A stretch of DNA of 64,000 nucleotides. It comes from an uncultured Pontibacter sp. GTDB lineage: Bacteria > Bacteroidota > Bacteroidia > Cytophagales > Hymenobacteraceae. The first letter of the stretch is position 1; each line of letters opens with the position of its first letter. Made by a program: the position numbers and the translations under genes. Shown one piece after another: positions 17,478-26,607 of the stretch. The stretch lies in NCBI GenBank assembly GCA_947499125.1, contig CANMMP010000001.1:558001-622000 (forward strand). Reading direction: 5' to 3'. Below the pieces are notes generated by a model that was not told the DNA's origin, made no database searches, and saw only the letters and a list, made by a program, of their open reading frames with translations.

Positions 17478-18521
17478 CTACAAAGTCGCCATATCAATCA
17501 CGAACCTATACTTCACATCGCTGCGCAGCATGCGTTCGTAGGCTGTGTTAATTTCTGAGATCGGTATAAGCTCGATGTCGGACATGATGTTATGCTCGGC
17601 ACAAAAATCCAGCATTTCCTGGGTTTCCGGTATGCCGCCTATCATAGAGCCAGCAAGGCGTTTACGACGTGCGATGAGGCTGAAACCGGCAACTGGAGAT
17701 GGCTCCGGCGGCGCACCCAGCAAGATCATGGTACCATCACGCTTCAACATCGACAAGTATAGATTATAGTCGTGTGGTGCCGAAACGGTATCGATAATAA
17801 AGTCGAAGGAATTGCGCAGGCCCTTAAGCGTTTCCGGGTCTTTGGTAACGGCAAAGTTATGCGCTCCCAAATCGCGGGCATCCTGCTCTTTGTTTGGCGA
17901 TGTGCTCAAAACTGTTACATCCGAGCCCTTGGCAGCGGCAATTTTAACAGCCATGTGGCCAAGTCCGCCTAAGCCAACTATACCTACTCGGTGCCCTTTG
18001 CCAATCTTCCATTGCATGATCGGCGAATAAGTAGTGATGCCAGCGCAAAGCAAGGGCGCTGTTCGGGCTAGGTCCAGGTTCTTCGGTACTTTCAACGTAT
18101 AGTTTTCGTCCACTACAATATGCGACGAATAGCCACCGTAGGTAATGGTTTTGCCATCGCGTTCGTAGCTGCTGTAAGTGCCCACGTTCTGTACTTCACA
18201 GTACTGTTCCAGGCCTTCCTTACAGCTATGACACTCGCGGCAGGAGTCTACAAAGCAGCCTACACCAGCCAGGTCGCCTTCTTTAAACTTCTTTACTTTG
18301 CTGCCTACTTTGCTTACAACACCTACAATCTCGTGGCCGGGTACGAGCGGGTACATAGCGCCGCCCCATTCGTTGCGCACCTGGTGCAGGTCTGAGTGGC
18401 AAACGCCACAGTATTTAATATCAATCAGCACATCGTGCTCTCCTACTTCGCGGCGTTCAAAATCCCAGGGCCCCAGCGGGCTGGTCGGGTCGAAGGCTGC
18501 GTATGCTTTAGCTTGACTCAT
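17478..18521 (-). CDS. Zinc-dependent NAD(P) alcohol dehydrogenase (YahK/cinnamyl-alcohol type)
   Basis: Medium-chain zinc alcohol/aldehyde oxidoreductase of 347 residues. The catalytic zinc ligands are Cys38 in CGVCHSDLH and His63 in PGHEIVG. The structural zinc is held by four cysteines in CRECHSCKEGLEQYC (94, 97, 100, 108). The dinucleotide loop GIVGLGGLGHMAVKIA (about 180-195) is followed by VLSTSPNKEQDA, where the Ser after the second strand suggests NADPH rather than NADH. It most resembles the YahK/cinnamyl alcohol dehydrogenase group, which reduce aldehydes broadly. It is probably a monocistronic gene with a hairpin terminator. Confidence 0.92.
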   Translation of the reverse strand: MSQAKAYAAFDPTSPLGPWDFERREVGEHDVLIDIKYCGVCHSDLHQVRNEWGGAMYPLVPGHEIVGVVSKVGSKVKKFKEGDLAGVGCFVDSCRECHSCKEGLEQYCEVQNVGTYSSYERDGKTITYGGYSSHIVVDENYTLKVPKNLDLARTAPLLCAGITTYSPIMQWKIGKGHRVGIVGLGGLGHMAVKIAAAKGSDVTVLSTSPNKEQDARDLGAHNFAVTKDPETLKGLRNSFDFIIDTVSAPHDYNLYLSMLKRDGTMILLGAPPEPSPVAGFSLIARRKRLAGSMIGGIPETQEMLDFCAEHNIMSDIELIPISEINTAYERMLRSDVKYRFVIDMATL

Positions 18522-18590
18522 AGTTTATAGTTTAGAATTAGAATGTATACTTAACAGGTTTTACCTATTGTTGTTTTATACCTGTATCAG

Positions 18591-18635
18591 AAAAAAATCA
18601 GGCAACCACGAAGCTGTAATCTCCATAGTTGCCTG
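18591..18635 (-). terminator. Terminator of the cytochrome c gene
   Basis: Stem CAGGCAAC / GTTGCCTG with a 21-base loop, followed on the minus strand by ATTTTTTT, about 40 bases beyond the cytochrome stop. Confidence 0.75.
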
Positions 18636-18672
18636 TTATTTTTATAGTGCTGTAGCACTTAAAGAGATATTC

Positions 18673-19149
18673 TTATTTGTTTAATGACAGTACATAACGA
18701 GCCATTTCCTGGGCATCTTCTTTGCTCATGCCATCGTGCGGAGGCATTGGTATCTGGCCCCAAACGCCAACACTACCTTTAATGATCTTGCCAGCAAGAT
18801 AGTCAACGTTCTCATCTGTAAACTCATACTTGGCTGCAACATCTTTATAAGCAGGGCCTACCAGTTTCTGATCATCTTTGTGGCAGGCAAGGCAGTCAGA
18901 TCCTGCAATAAGTTTTGCACCGGCAGCATATTCACTTTCAGCAGGTGCTTCGGTTGCAGGGGCATCAGCTGCGCCTGTTGCGGCATCAGCGCCTGTTTTT
19001 GTCTGGGCAGTAGCAGGTGCATTCGCTACGGCAGCCTCTACAGAGTCGCGGTACGATTGTTCGTAATATTGGTCGTATTCGCCTTTTTTGTCGCTGCCAC
19101 ACGCTGAGAGTAGCGCTACAAAGGCTGCACTGAGGAGTAATTTTTTCAT
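18673..19149 (-). CDS. Cytochrome c lipoprotein
   Basis: A 158-residue exported lipoprotein: signal MKKLLLSAAFVALLSAC with lipid-modified Cys17, then an Ala/Thr/Glu-rich tether (about 35-72), then one class I cytochrome c domain. The haem is attached through CLACH (Cys86, Cys89, His90), and the probable sixth ligand is Met135 in IPMPPHDGMS. The domain resembles cytochrome c-551/c552. It probably moves electrons at the periplasmic face between the quinol-oxidising complex and an oxidase or other acceptor; no partner gene is adjacent. Confidence 0.9.
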   Translation of the reverse strand: MKKLLLSAAFVALLSACGSDKKGEYDQYYEQSYRDSVEAAVANAPATAQTKTGADAATGAADAPATEAPAESEYAAGAKLIAGSDCLACHKDDQKLVGPAYKDVAAKYEFTDENVDYLAGKIIKGSVGVWGQIPMPPHDGMSKEDAQEMARYVLSLNK

Positions 19150-19410
19150 GTTTTTGGTTATGGTTTACTTATGAAACTTTACGGTTTCTGACCTTAGTCT
19201 GTTTTAATATTAAATAAAATGTACCAAACTTCCGATTTTTACTTCTGACAAATACAGGACTTTAACTGCCAAGGGTAGGTAAGGGTCATTTAAAATACTC
19301 ATCCGCAATTACATAAAGCCATATATACTTTTCTCTTTTTTTGATCTTAAAGTATAACCTGGTTATACTCTCTGATAATTACATTCTGTGCCTAATCACC
19401 TAAGTTAATT

Positions 19411-19674
19411 TCAGCCATCTATCTCCTCTACTACCACAGCCTGCAGGTATGGTTCAAAAATCGCAACCTTATTGGCCGAGCTTTTAAAGGTACTAAATAC
19501 CTGCGCGTGCGCTCCCTGCCATAGTTCTACAAAGGTGTTATTATACTCGTAGAGCGTAACCTGCCAGTTATTATAGTTGCGCCGGGCAAGCAGGTTACCG
19601 TCACGGACAATCGCTTCGGCCTGGTTCCGGAATGGCAGCCTTTCAAACAATGAATACTCCAGCATATTTTCCAT
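19411..19674 (-). CDS. Small protein of unknown function
   Basis: An 87-residue protein without signal peptide or membrane segment. It is rich in aromatic residues (LARRNYNNWQVTLYEYNNTF), predicted mostly beta strands, and ends in an acidic VVVEEIDG. I do not recognise a family. In codon use it resembles its neighbours and it contains a TATAGTT word (near 19574), so it looks native. The 261-base gap on its left and the 225-base gap on its right show nothing but AT-rich sequence and one AACTATAGTT palindrome at 19774-19783. Confidence 0.6.
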   Translation of the reverse strand: MENMLEYSLFERLPFRNQAEAIVRDGNLLARRNYNNWQVTLYEYNNTFVELWQGAHAQVFSTFKSSANKVAIFEPYLQAVVVEEIDG

Positions 19675-19899
19675 CTCCTGTGTGTATTAAAGATAAGTAT
19701 ACGTAACGGCATTAAGTTTCAAATATATACATTCAGCAGTTTGCTTATATTCTCGAAAGTTGACCTCAACCAAAACTATAGTTCTGATATATTTATACTT
19801 ACAGATAAAAAATATAAATCAAACCAAATATTAAGCTTTTACAATTAAACCTTAGTCCGTAACTTCCATCCAACCTATAACTAAACTTAATCTATAACT

Positions 19900-21456
19900 A
19901 TGTATAAAAAGATTCAATCGTTCGCGGTGCTACTGCTTGTTTCCGGTAGCATGGCTTATGCACAAGGTCCCAAAGACCCTGTAGTTGAAAGTATTGTAAA
20001 AGAAGCCACCGAAAACTCACAACTCGAAACGCTTGCACATGAGCTGTTAGATGGTATCGGACCGCGCCTGGTTGGTACTCCCGAAATGCAGCAGGCACAT
20101 AACTGGGCTGTAAACAAGTATAAAAGCTGGGGAATTGATGCCCGAAATGAGAAATGGGGCGAATGGCGTGGCTGGCAGCGCGGCACTACGGATATTGCCA
20201 TGGTGCACCCACGCACCCAGTCGATTGATGGTACGCAGTTAGCCTGGAGCCCGGGCACTAAAAACAAAGGCGTAACAGCCGAGCTTATTATACTGCCGGA
20301 TGTACAGGATTCTATTGCATTCCAGAAGTGGTTACCGAATGTAAAAGGCAAACTGGTGATGATATCGATGGAGCAGCCAACCGGCCGCCCGGAGTATAAC
20401 TGGAAAGAGTTTGCTACAGAAGAGTCGCTGAAGAAAATGCAGGAAACACGCAAAACAGAGACGGACGCCTGGAACCAGCGCATCAGAAATACCGGGCATA
20501 CGTCCCGCACATTACCGGTTGCTTTAGAGAAAGCTGGTGCTGCGGGTGTGGTAACATCTAACTGGTCTGGTGGTTTTGGCGTGAACAAGATATTTGGTGC
20601 TTACACTAAAAAGATACCAACTGTAGATATTGAACTGGAGGATTACGGCATGCTGTTCCGCTTAGTAGAGTCGGGCAGAAAACCACAGATCCGCATTCAG
20701 GCAGATTCTAAAAACCTGAAGAATGCACCGACATTTAATACTATTGCCGAAATTAAAGGCACTGAAAAGCCGGATGAATACGTGATCCTTTCAGCCCACT
20801 TCGACTCATGGGATGGCGGTACCGGCGCAACCGATAACGGTACTGGCACGATCGTGATGATGGAAGCCATGCGCATCCTGAAAAAGATGTACCCTAACCC
20901 GAAACGCACGATACTTGCAGGCCATTGGGGCAGCGAAGAACAGGGCCTGAACGGTTCGCGTGCTTTCGTAGCTGACCATCCGGAGATCGTAGCTAAAACG
21001 CAGGCGGTATTTAACCAGGATAATGGTACCGGCCGTGTGGCAAACATATCGGGCCAGGGCTTTTTACATGCTTACGATTACCTGGGCCGCTGGCTGAGCG
21101 CTGCTCCGCGCGAGATCACAAGCTCTATCGAGACACAGTTTCCAGGCTTCCCGGGTGGTGGTGGCTCCGACCACGCATCGTTTGTAGCAGCTGGTGCTCC
21201 TGCCTTTATGCTTAGCTCGCTTAACTGGTCATATGGCAACTATACCTGGCATACTAACCGCGATACGTATGATAAGATCGTGTTTGATGATGTGCGCAGC
21301 AATGCCATATTAGTAGCTATACTTGCTTACAAAGCCAGTGAAGAGCCTGAACTGTTTGACCGCGAACGCATTAAGCTACCTATAAACCCACGAACTGGCG
21401 AGCCAATGACGTGGCCTGCCCTGCGTGAGCCAACCCGCAAAGGTGGTCTTGACTAA
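19900..21456 (+). CDS. Secreted M28-family zinc aminopeptidase with PA domain
   Basis: An exported peptidase of 518 residues: signal peptide MYKKIQSFAVLLLVSGSMAYAQ, then a protease-associated insertion (about 120-270), then the di-zinc catalytic domain. Expected zinc ligands and catalytic acids are His300 and Asp302 in SAHFDSW, Asp312 in GATDNGTG, Glu346/347 in WGSEEQGL, Asp374 in NQDNGTG and His425 in GGGGSDHASF. This matches carboxypeptidase Q / M28 aminopeptidases. It probably trims peptides in the periplasm or outside the cell. No T9SS tail is present, so export would be by Sec only. It is monocistronic, with a hairpin terminator. Confidence 0.9.
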   Translation: MYKKIQSFAVLLLVSGSMAYAQGPKDPVVESIVKEATENSQLETLAHELLDGIGPRLVGTPEMQQAHNWAVNKYKSWGIDARNEKWGEWRGWQRGTTDIAMVHPRTQSIDGTQLAWSPGTKNKGVTAELIILPDVQDSIAFQKWLPNVKGKLVMISMEQPTGRPEYNWKEFATEESLKKMQETRKTETDAWNQRIRNTGHTSRTLPVALEKAGAAGVVTSNWSGGFGVNKIFGAYTKKIPTVDIELEDYGMLFRLVESGRKPQIRIQADSKNLKNAPTFNTIAEIKGTEKPDEYVILSAHFDSWDGGTGATDNGTGTIVMMEAMRILKKMYPNPKRTILAGHWGSEEQGLNGSRAFVADHPEIVAKTQAVFNQDNGTGRVANISGQGFLHAYDYLGRWLSAAPREITSSIETQFPGFPGGGGSDHASFVAAGAPAFMLSSLNWSYGNYTWHTNRDTYDKIVFDDVRSNAILVAILAYKASEEPELFDRERIKLPINPRTGEPMTWPALREPTRKGGLD

Positions 21457-21479
21457 AACTGAAGTATAAAATATACTTT

Positions 21480-21510
21480 AAAAGGCTGCCCTGTTGGGCA
21501 GCCTTTTTTG
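21480..21510 (+). terminator. Intrinsic terminator after the M28 peptidase gene
   Basis: AAAAGGCTGCCC tgtt GGGCAGCCTTTTTT: a perfect stem with a four-base loop and T run. Confidence 0.92.
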
Positions 21511-21715
21511 TTGAATGGCCATTCTAAAATTCACGTTGCGTTTTACGTTCGATTTTTAACAAATTCTCCTCTTTGGAAGGGCAAAATGCACTTCAACCTC
21601 CAACACTTCAACACCAGCAAATTCCGGCGACAACACAAATCCCGATCCTTTCGTGTAACTTTACATTTATATTCATAAGGCGCTGTAACCTATACTTTCT
21701 GCGCCCACCTGGCCT

Positions 21716-22711
21716 ATGGAACCTATCAGATTAAATAAATTTATAAGTGACTCCGGAGTTTGCTCGCGCCGTGAAGCCGACAAATTAATTGAGCAGGGAC
21801 GTGTTACGGTAAATGGCAAACAGCCCGAAGTTGGTGCTAAAGTAACTGCAAAAGATAAAGTACGTGTAGATGGCAACCTGCTTCAGGTTGATGCTATTGA
21901 GCCCGTATACCTGCTGCTCAATAAACCTGCCGGCATCGAGACCACAACTGATACATCACAGCGCGACAATATCATCCGTTTTGTAAACTACCCGGAACGT
22001 ATTTTCCCGGTTGGCCGCCTGGATAAAGACTCTGAAGGCCTGATCATACTTACCAACGATGGCGATATAGTTAACAAGATACTCCGGGCCGGCAACAAGC
22101 ACGAAAAAGAATATATTGTAACGGTAGACAAACCGATAAACCACTCCTTTGTAGACCGTATGAGTAATGGCGTATCTATACTTGGCGTGAACACCAAAAA
22201 GTGCTTTGTAGAACAGCTGGGCGCTAACAAGTTCAGGATTATACTTACCCAGGGCATGAACCGCCAGATACGCCGCATGACTGAAGCATTAGGCTACGAA
22301 GTGCAAACGCTGCAGCGTACCCGCATTATGCATCTCTCGCTTAACAAGATTCCGCTGGGCCAGTGGCGCGAAATGACGGAACCGGAAATCTCTGAAATGA
22401 TGCGACTGGTGGCTAGTTCGGTTAAAACAGAAGAAGGTTCATCGACCAAGAAAAGTAACAGCTCAGCAACAGGTAGTTCACCAGCCAAAAGCAATAAACC
22501 AAAGCCCCGAGGCGGCGCATCCTTTTCAGGGAAACCATCCCGAACCGGTGGCCCTTCTAAAAGCGGTGCCAAAAGCGCAGCTTCTTCTAAACGCGATAAA
22601 CCAAAAGCTTCATCAAGTAACCGCGGTTCTCGTGGGGCATCCAAAGGTAACACCGGCGGCAGATCAGGAGGCAGAAGTGGTGCTCCGAAAGGTGGTGGCA
22701 AAAGGAGATAA
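21716..22711 (+). CDS. rluF: 23S rRNA pseudouridine synthase, RluF type
   Basis: Isomerises uridine to pseudouridine in 23S rRNA. It has an N-terminal S4 RNA-binding domain (RLNKFISDSGVCSRREADKL, to about residue 60), then the RsuA/RluB/E/F catalytic domain with PVGRLDKDSEGLIILTNDG. The catalytic Asp is residue 103. The second signature is LTQGMNRQIRRMTEALGYEV. The assignment to RluF rather than RluB/E rests on the QRDNIIRFVNYP and NRQIRRM context and is fairly but not fully certain. After residue 240 there is a long low-complexity Ser/Gly/Lys/Arg tail absent from E. coli RluF. A diverged paralogue lies at 25529-26515. Confidence 0.9.
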   Translation: MEPIRLNKFISDSGVCSRREADKLIEQGRVTVNGKQPEVGAKVTAKDKVRVDGNLLQVDAIEPVYLLLNKPAGIETTTDTSQRDNIIRFVNYPERIFPVGRLDKDSEGLIILTNDGDIVNKILRAGNKHEKEYIVTVDKPINHSFVDRMSNGVSILGVNTKKCFVEQLGANKFRIILTQGMNRQIRRMTEALGYEVQTLQRTRIMHLSLNKIPLGQWREMTEPEISEMMRLVASSVKTEEGSSTKKSNSSATGSSPAKSNKPKPRGGASFSGKPSRTGGPSKSGAKSAASSKRDKPKASSSNRGSRGASKGNTGGRSGGRSGAPKGGGKRR

Positions 22712-22733
22712 CAGACCTGCTACAACTATAAAA

Positions 22734-22769
22734 ACAAAGAGCCCGCTTACCTTAAAGCGGGCTCTTTGT
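22734..22769. terminator. Bidirectional terminator
   Basis: ACAAAGAGCCCGCTT / AAGCGGGCTCTTTGT, a 15-base stem between convergent rluF and the T9SS cargo gene. Confidence 0.88.
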
Positions 22770-22804
22770 GCGTAAACAATAATGTTCAACGCATTTATAC
22801 TTCT

Positions 22805-25027
22805 CTACTTCCTCAGCATAATTTTAATTGCCTTTGAGTCGTTTGCGCTTCTGATGCGGGCTATGTACAGGCCATTTTTAAGGCCGTTACCGTTGAGTTC
22901 TACATTAACCAACTCCCCTTTTGTAGCATGTCCTGTTTTCAGTTCCCGAATAAGGTTGCCTTTCAGGTCGTATAGTTCAACAGCATAGTTACCCGGAGTA
23001 TTCAGCATAAATTCTATGGCGCCTGATCTTTCTATTGGGTTCGGGAAAGCTGTTACATGCGTAATGTTGCTGGTCGGTTCAGTAGGTTGTGCGTTATCAT
23101 CAACACAGAACTTAATATCGTCGATAGCACCCGAGCCTGCCAGCATACCCGCAGAATTGAGGCCATCCAGTACCACTTTCATCATCATCACACCTTTGGT
23201 ATTACCTAAGTCCACTTCCTGCTGACTCATGTTGCCCAGGTTCTCGATCTTAGCTTTGTAAAGCTCTTTGCCAGCCCCATCGTACAGGTATACCCAGGAG
23301 TTGCCTTCGTACACATCAAAGTCCAGCGCTTTCATCGAGGACATAGTTACAGGGCCTACGGCTGAAAAATCCAATGTCATTTCGCCGCCCCACGGGTTAT
23401 CGTTTGGTTCCGGATTCATGTCCTGGTTGATGATGAGCACATTTCCCCAGTCTGCTGTCCATAGATCGAGGTCGTCTCCGGTTGGCGATGCCGTGTTAAA
23501 AATAGAAGCATGGTTTTCCGGTGCGTAACTGCCATCTGCACGTCGCATTTTGTTCGATATAAAAACGACTCCGGCACCGGTGTTTACAGATGTTACAAAA
23601 CCGGTCCTGCTGTTTTCAAAGTCGATCGTGTTGCAAGCAGATGGTTCCGGCATTTTGTAAGGTGCAAGCTTTATGATCCAGTAGTCAGCAGACCCGCGAG
23701 ATGCTTCAGTCTTGTCTCCTCCTATGCCTGAATCTGTATACCCAGCCAGCACGTAGCCACCATCTTCTGTCTGCAATCCATTACCTCCATACTCTGTATC
23801 GCGACCACCTACTGTTTTATCCCATAACTTATTCCCTAAAGCATCTAATTTTACTGCCCAGTAATCATATTCGCCTCTTGAAATTTCGGTTTTATCAGCA
23901 CCTATACCAGAATCAGAAATTCCACTTAATAAAAATCCTCCATCATTTGTTTCCTGTACAGATGATAAACTTTCAGTTTCAAAACCACCATATGTTTTAT
24001 CCCACTCTAGATTACCGGCGGCATCTAATTTTAAAACCCAGTAGTCAGCTTTACCCAAATTTGGCTCACTTTTTTCTCCACTTATACCTGAATAGGAAAT
24101 ACCACCTACAATAATTCCCCCATCACTTGTGTTTTGCATATCAAACAACCATTCCGTATCACTACCGCCATAGGTCTTATCCCAAACTTTATTTCCGTTC
24201 TTATCCAGCTTAACAATCCAGTAATCAGAGGCACCGACTAAGGCTTCACTTCTATCTCCTCCAATAGGTGAAGAAGTTTCACCTCCCAGCATATACCCAC
24301 CATCTGCTGTTTGTACTATGGCTCTCATAAACTCAACCGAACTCCCACCGAAAGTACGATCCCATTCTTTATTGCCTGAAGCATCTACTTTCACTACCCA
24401 ATAGTCATCACTACCTCTAGCATTTTCGGTTTTCTCGCCACTAATATTTGAGTAAGAGCTTCCTCCTAAAATATAACCTCCGTCTGTCGTTTGCTTTACA
24501 GAGATAAGCCAATCCAAATCAGCTCCCCCAAAAGTTTTATCCCACTCTATATTGCCTGCCTCATCCAGCTTAACGATCCAATAATCTGCATCGCCACGAG
24601 ATGGTTGTGTTTTATCACCGCTTATCCCTGAGTAAGACATACCTCCAAGAATATATCCTCCATCTGCAGTCTGTTGAACTGAAGTAAGATAATCTGCATA
24701 GTTTCCCCCTATTGTTTTATCCCACTCTTTATTGCCCAATGCGTCCAGTTTTATAACCCAGTAATCTAGATCACCATCTGAATCCTCACTCTTTTCGCCA
24801 CTGATATTTGAATTTGAATATCCCCCAATTATAAGTCCACCATCAGCTGTTTGTTGAATTGATGAAAAGGTTTCATAATTACTTCCACCATACGTTTTAT
24901 CCCACTCTATTTCCTGGGCGTAGCTCTGCAAGGTTGAAGAGAAAAAGAAAATAAGTATAAAAGTAAAACACTTGCTATGTTGCAGGCTCTGTGTTTTGGA
25001 AATAAAAATCTGGTAAATTTTTTTCAT
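22805..25027 (-). CDS. T9SS-exported protein with seven 60-residue propeller-like repeats
   Basis: A 740-residue secreted protein. A long signal region (hydrophobic 19-35, cleavage near SYAQ) precedes seven consecutive repeats of about 60 residues (41-462). Each repeat has the pattern EWDKT(Y/F)GG, QTxDGG, GG(Y/S)S, DYW(V/I)xKLD, GN, as in delta-60/SBBP-type beta-propeller proteins. A jelly-roll-like domain (about 470-650, with VLIINQDMNPEPNDN) comes next. The T9SS type A sorting domain closes the protein, with FPNPIERSG, YDLKGN, LKNGLYIARI and a basic end. It should cross the outer membrane by T9SS and be anchored or released. The function is unknown; it could be adhesive or structural. Confidence 0.88.
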   Translation of the reverse strand: MKKIYQIFISKTQSLQHSKCFTFILIFFFSSTLQSYAQEIEWDKTYGGSNYETFSSIQQTADGGLIIGGYSNSNISGEKSEDSDGDLDYWVIKLDALGNKEWDKTIGGNYADYLTSVQQTADGGYILGGMSYSGISGDKTQPSRGDADYWIVKLDEAGNIEWDKTFGGADLDWLISVKQTTDGGYILGGSSYSNISGEKTENARGSDDYWVVKVDASGNKEWDRTFGGSSVEFMRAIVQTADGGYMLGGETSSPIGGDRSEALVGASDYWIVKLDKNGNKVWDKTYGGSDTEWLFDMQNTSDGGIIVGGISYSGISGEKSEPNLGKADYWVLKLDAAGNLEWDKTYGGFETESLSSVQETNDGGFLLSGISDSGIGADKTEISRGEYDYWAVKLDALGNKLWDKTVGGRDTEYGGNGLQTEDGGYVLAGYTDSGIGGDKTEASRGSADYWIIKLAPYKMPEPSACNTIDFENSRTGFVTSVNTGAGVVFISNKMRRADGSYAPENHASIFNTASPTGDDLDLWTADWGNVLIINQDMNPEPNDNPWGGEMTLDFSAVGPVTMSSMKALDFDVYEGNSWVYLYDGAGKELYKAKIENLGNMSQQEVDLGNTKGVMMMKVVLDGLNSAGMLAGSGAIDDIKFCVDDNAQPTEPTSNITHVTAFPNPIERSGAIEFMLNTPGNYAVELYDLKGNLIRELKTGHATKGELVNVELNGNGLKNGLYIARIRSANDSKAIKIMLRK
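23644..24913 (-). repeat. Seven tandem ~180-base coding repeats
   Basis: In-frame tandem units in the T9SS cargo gene, one per propeller-like 60-residue repeat. The DNA word for WDKT (GTTTTATCCCA on the plus strand) returns at 23815, 23995, 24175, 24535, 24715 and 24895, at multiples of 180 bases. The units are diverged but in phase, so slipped-strand copy change is possible. Confidence 0.85.
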
Positions 25028-25460
25028 AGAGTTGATGTTAAATTTAAGGAGTAGAAATACATTTATTACAATCGTTATTTTGAAGTATAGGCCTAAAAAC
25101 TTATACTTTGAAAAGAGAATTATAGATCAAATATATCTATATGAATGACGCTTATCTTGGTGAATAGTTACCTGGTGAGGGTGAAAAGTATAAAATAGCA
25201 GGTAACCGTAATTTGATGCGGTTATAAAGCAGCTGTACGCTACAGGCCGTATGATTATGATAAATCTTATAACCGTAAAACTGTCGTGTAAGAGAAGAAT
25301 TGGTCTGAAAGCTGTTATATATAGGTACTAAAGCTCATAATTCTATCCCGAACAGAGAACTATACTTTACCAAATAAATATTAAAGCTACAGCTAAAGTA
25401 TAGATAGTATGTTTGTTAGGCTCTTTTTTAAAACCCATAGTTAAAGCCATCCTTTTACCT
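25028..25460. other. AT-rich gap without a recognisable gene
   Basis: It lies between the divergently transcribed T9SS cargo gene and the RluF-like paralogue. It contains several AAGTATA/TATACTT words and many stops in all frames; I see no RNA gene or long hairpin. It should hold the promoter of the cargo gene. Confidence 0.6.
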
Positions 25461-25468
25461 TAATTTTG
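25461..25468 (+). promoter_or_regulatory. Candidate -7 element TAATTTTG
   Basis: A match to TAnnTTTG 60 bases before the ATG at 25529. A TTG start at 25466 would lie inside this element and before the expected transcription start, which argues for the ATG. Confidence 0.5.
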
Positions 25469-25528
25469 CAGCTTGTTAAAACTGGCGTGGGCTCAACACA
25501 GTACTACTACCAAACGCCAAATGCTACC

Positions 25529-26515
25529 ATGGAACCTAAGAGATTAAATAAATTTATAAGCGACAGCGGTTTTTGCTCCAGAAGAGAGGCAGACAGGCTG
25601 ATTGAAGAAGAACGTGTAACGGTGAATGGCAAACTTCCGGCTCCGGGCGTTTTGGTAACCCCAAAAGACAAAGTTAGAATAGACGATCAGATCGTGCGGG
25701 TACGCGAAGAATTGCCAACTTTCCTGGTGGTAAACAAGCCTTCGGGCATGTCGGCTAAATCGGATCCAAGTATACGCGATAACGTTGTTAAAGCCATAAA
25801 CCACCCATCCACTTTAGAGCCGGCCGGCTACATGGAGCGCGACCACGAAGGCGTGCTGTTACTGAGCAACGACATTGAACTGGTGCGTAAGATCACCCGC
25901 TTCGATAACCGCCTCGAAAAAGAATATATCGTTACGGTAGATAAGATCATCACACCAGAATTTATTGCTAAACTTATAGGAGGCGGTGAGAACGATAAAG
26001 GCGAAAAACTACAGAAGACCTTTATTTCAAAAGAAGGTTCTACCCGGTTCAGGATTGTGCTGACGCCGGGTACAAACCATAACTTAAAGATGCTTTGCGA
26101 GGAACAGGGCTATAAAGTAGTGCACCTGCAACGCATCCGCATCGAAAACATTACACTTGCAAAGCTGGCTACCGGACACTGGCGCGCGCTAAACCAAACA
26201 GAAGTTGAGCACATCAGAAGTATAGTTACCAGCAAAGTTAAACGCGATACTGAATATACTTTCGGAAGAGACAGCAAACGTAGCGATGCAAAACAGCCAG
26301 GAGGTTACAACAAGATAAGCAAGGTTGGCAGCACTCCGCGTGTTGGTAAAAGCAAACCTAAAGAAACAGGGCCTAAAAAAGGCGGAGCCGGAAGTGCAAA
26401 AGGCTCGCGTGGCAGTAGCCGCACCACAACTTCAAGGCCATCCGGACCAGGCAGAAGCGGTTCTGCTGCGAGTGGTGGACGCAAAGGTTCATCAGGCCCT
26501 AAACGTGGTAATTAA
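25529..26515 (+). CDS. RluF-like S4-domain protein lacking pseudouridine synthase catalytic residues
   Basis: A 328-residue paralogue of the RluF gene 2.8 kb upstream. The S4 RNA-binding domain is nearly intact (MEPKRLNKFISDSGFCSRRE against MEPIRLNKFISDSGVCSRRE). The catalytic motif GRLDKDSEG is replaced by GYMERDHEG, so the invariant catalytic Asp103 is Glu103 and the adjacent Arg is Tyr. The second signature MNRQIRRM has become TNHNLKML. The fold is probably kept, as the LLSND strand and KEYIVTVDK align, but uridine isomerisation is very unlikely. A basic Ser/Gly/Lys/Arg tail follows from about 255. The frame is intact, so it is probably an RNA-binding protein in use rather than a decaying gene. 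The start was chosen by alignment to the paralogue. Confidence 0.88.
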   Translation: MEPKRLNKFISDSGFCSRREADRLIEEERVTVNGKLPAPGVLVTPKDKVRIDDQIVRVREELPTFLVVNKPSGMSAKSDPSIRDNVVKAINHPSTLEPAGYMERDHEGVLLLSNDIELVRKITRFDNRLEKEYIVTVDKIITPEFIAKLIGGGENDKGEKLQKTFISKEGSTRFRIVLTPGTNHNLKMLCEEQGYKVVHLQRIRIENITLAKLATGHWRALNQTEVEHIRSIVTSKVKRDTEYTFGRDSKRSDAKQPGGYNKISKVGSTPRVGKSKPKETGPKKGGAGSAKGSRGSSRTTTSRPSGPGRSGSAASGGRKGSSGPKRGN

Positions 26516-26522
26516 TAGCATA

Positions 26523-26552
26523 AAAAAGGTGTGGCTCTAACCACACCTTTTT
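26523..26552 (+). terminator. Intrinsic terminator
   Basis: AAAAAGGTGTGG ctctaa CCACACCTTTTT, a perfect 12-base stem right after the RluF-like gene. Its A run on the left also lets it serve the convergent pirin gene. Confidence 0.9.
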
Positions 26553-26607
26553 ATTTATACTTATGCTGTTGCTGCTATAGTTCTATCAGCCATTAGCAAC
26601 TATAAAC

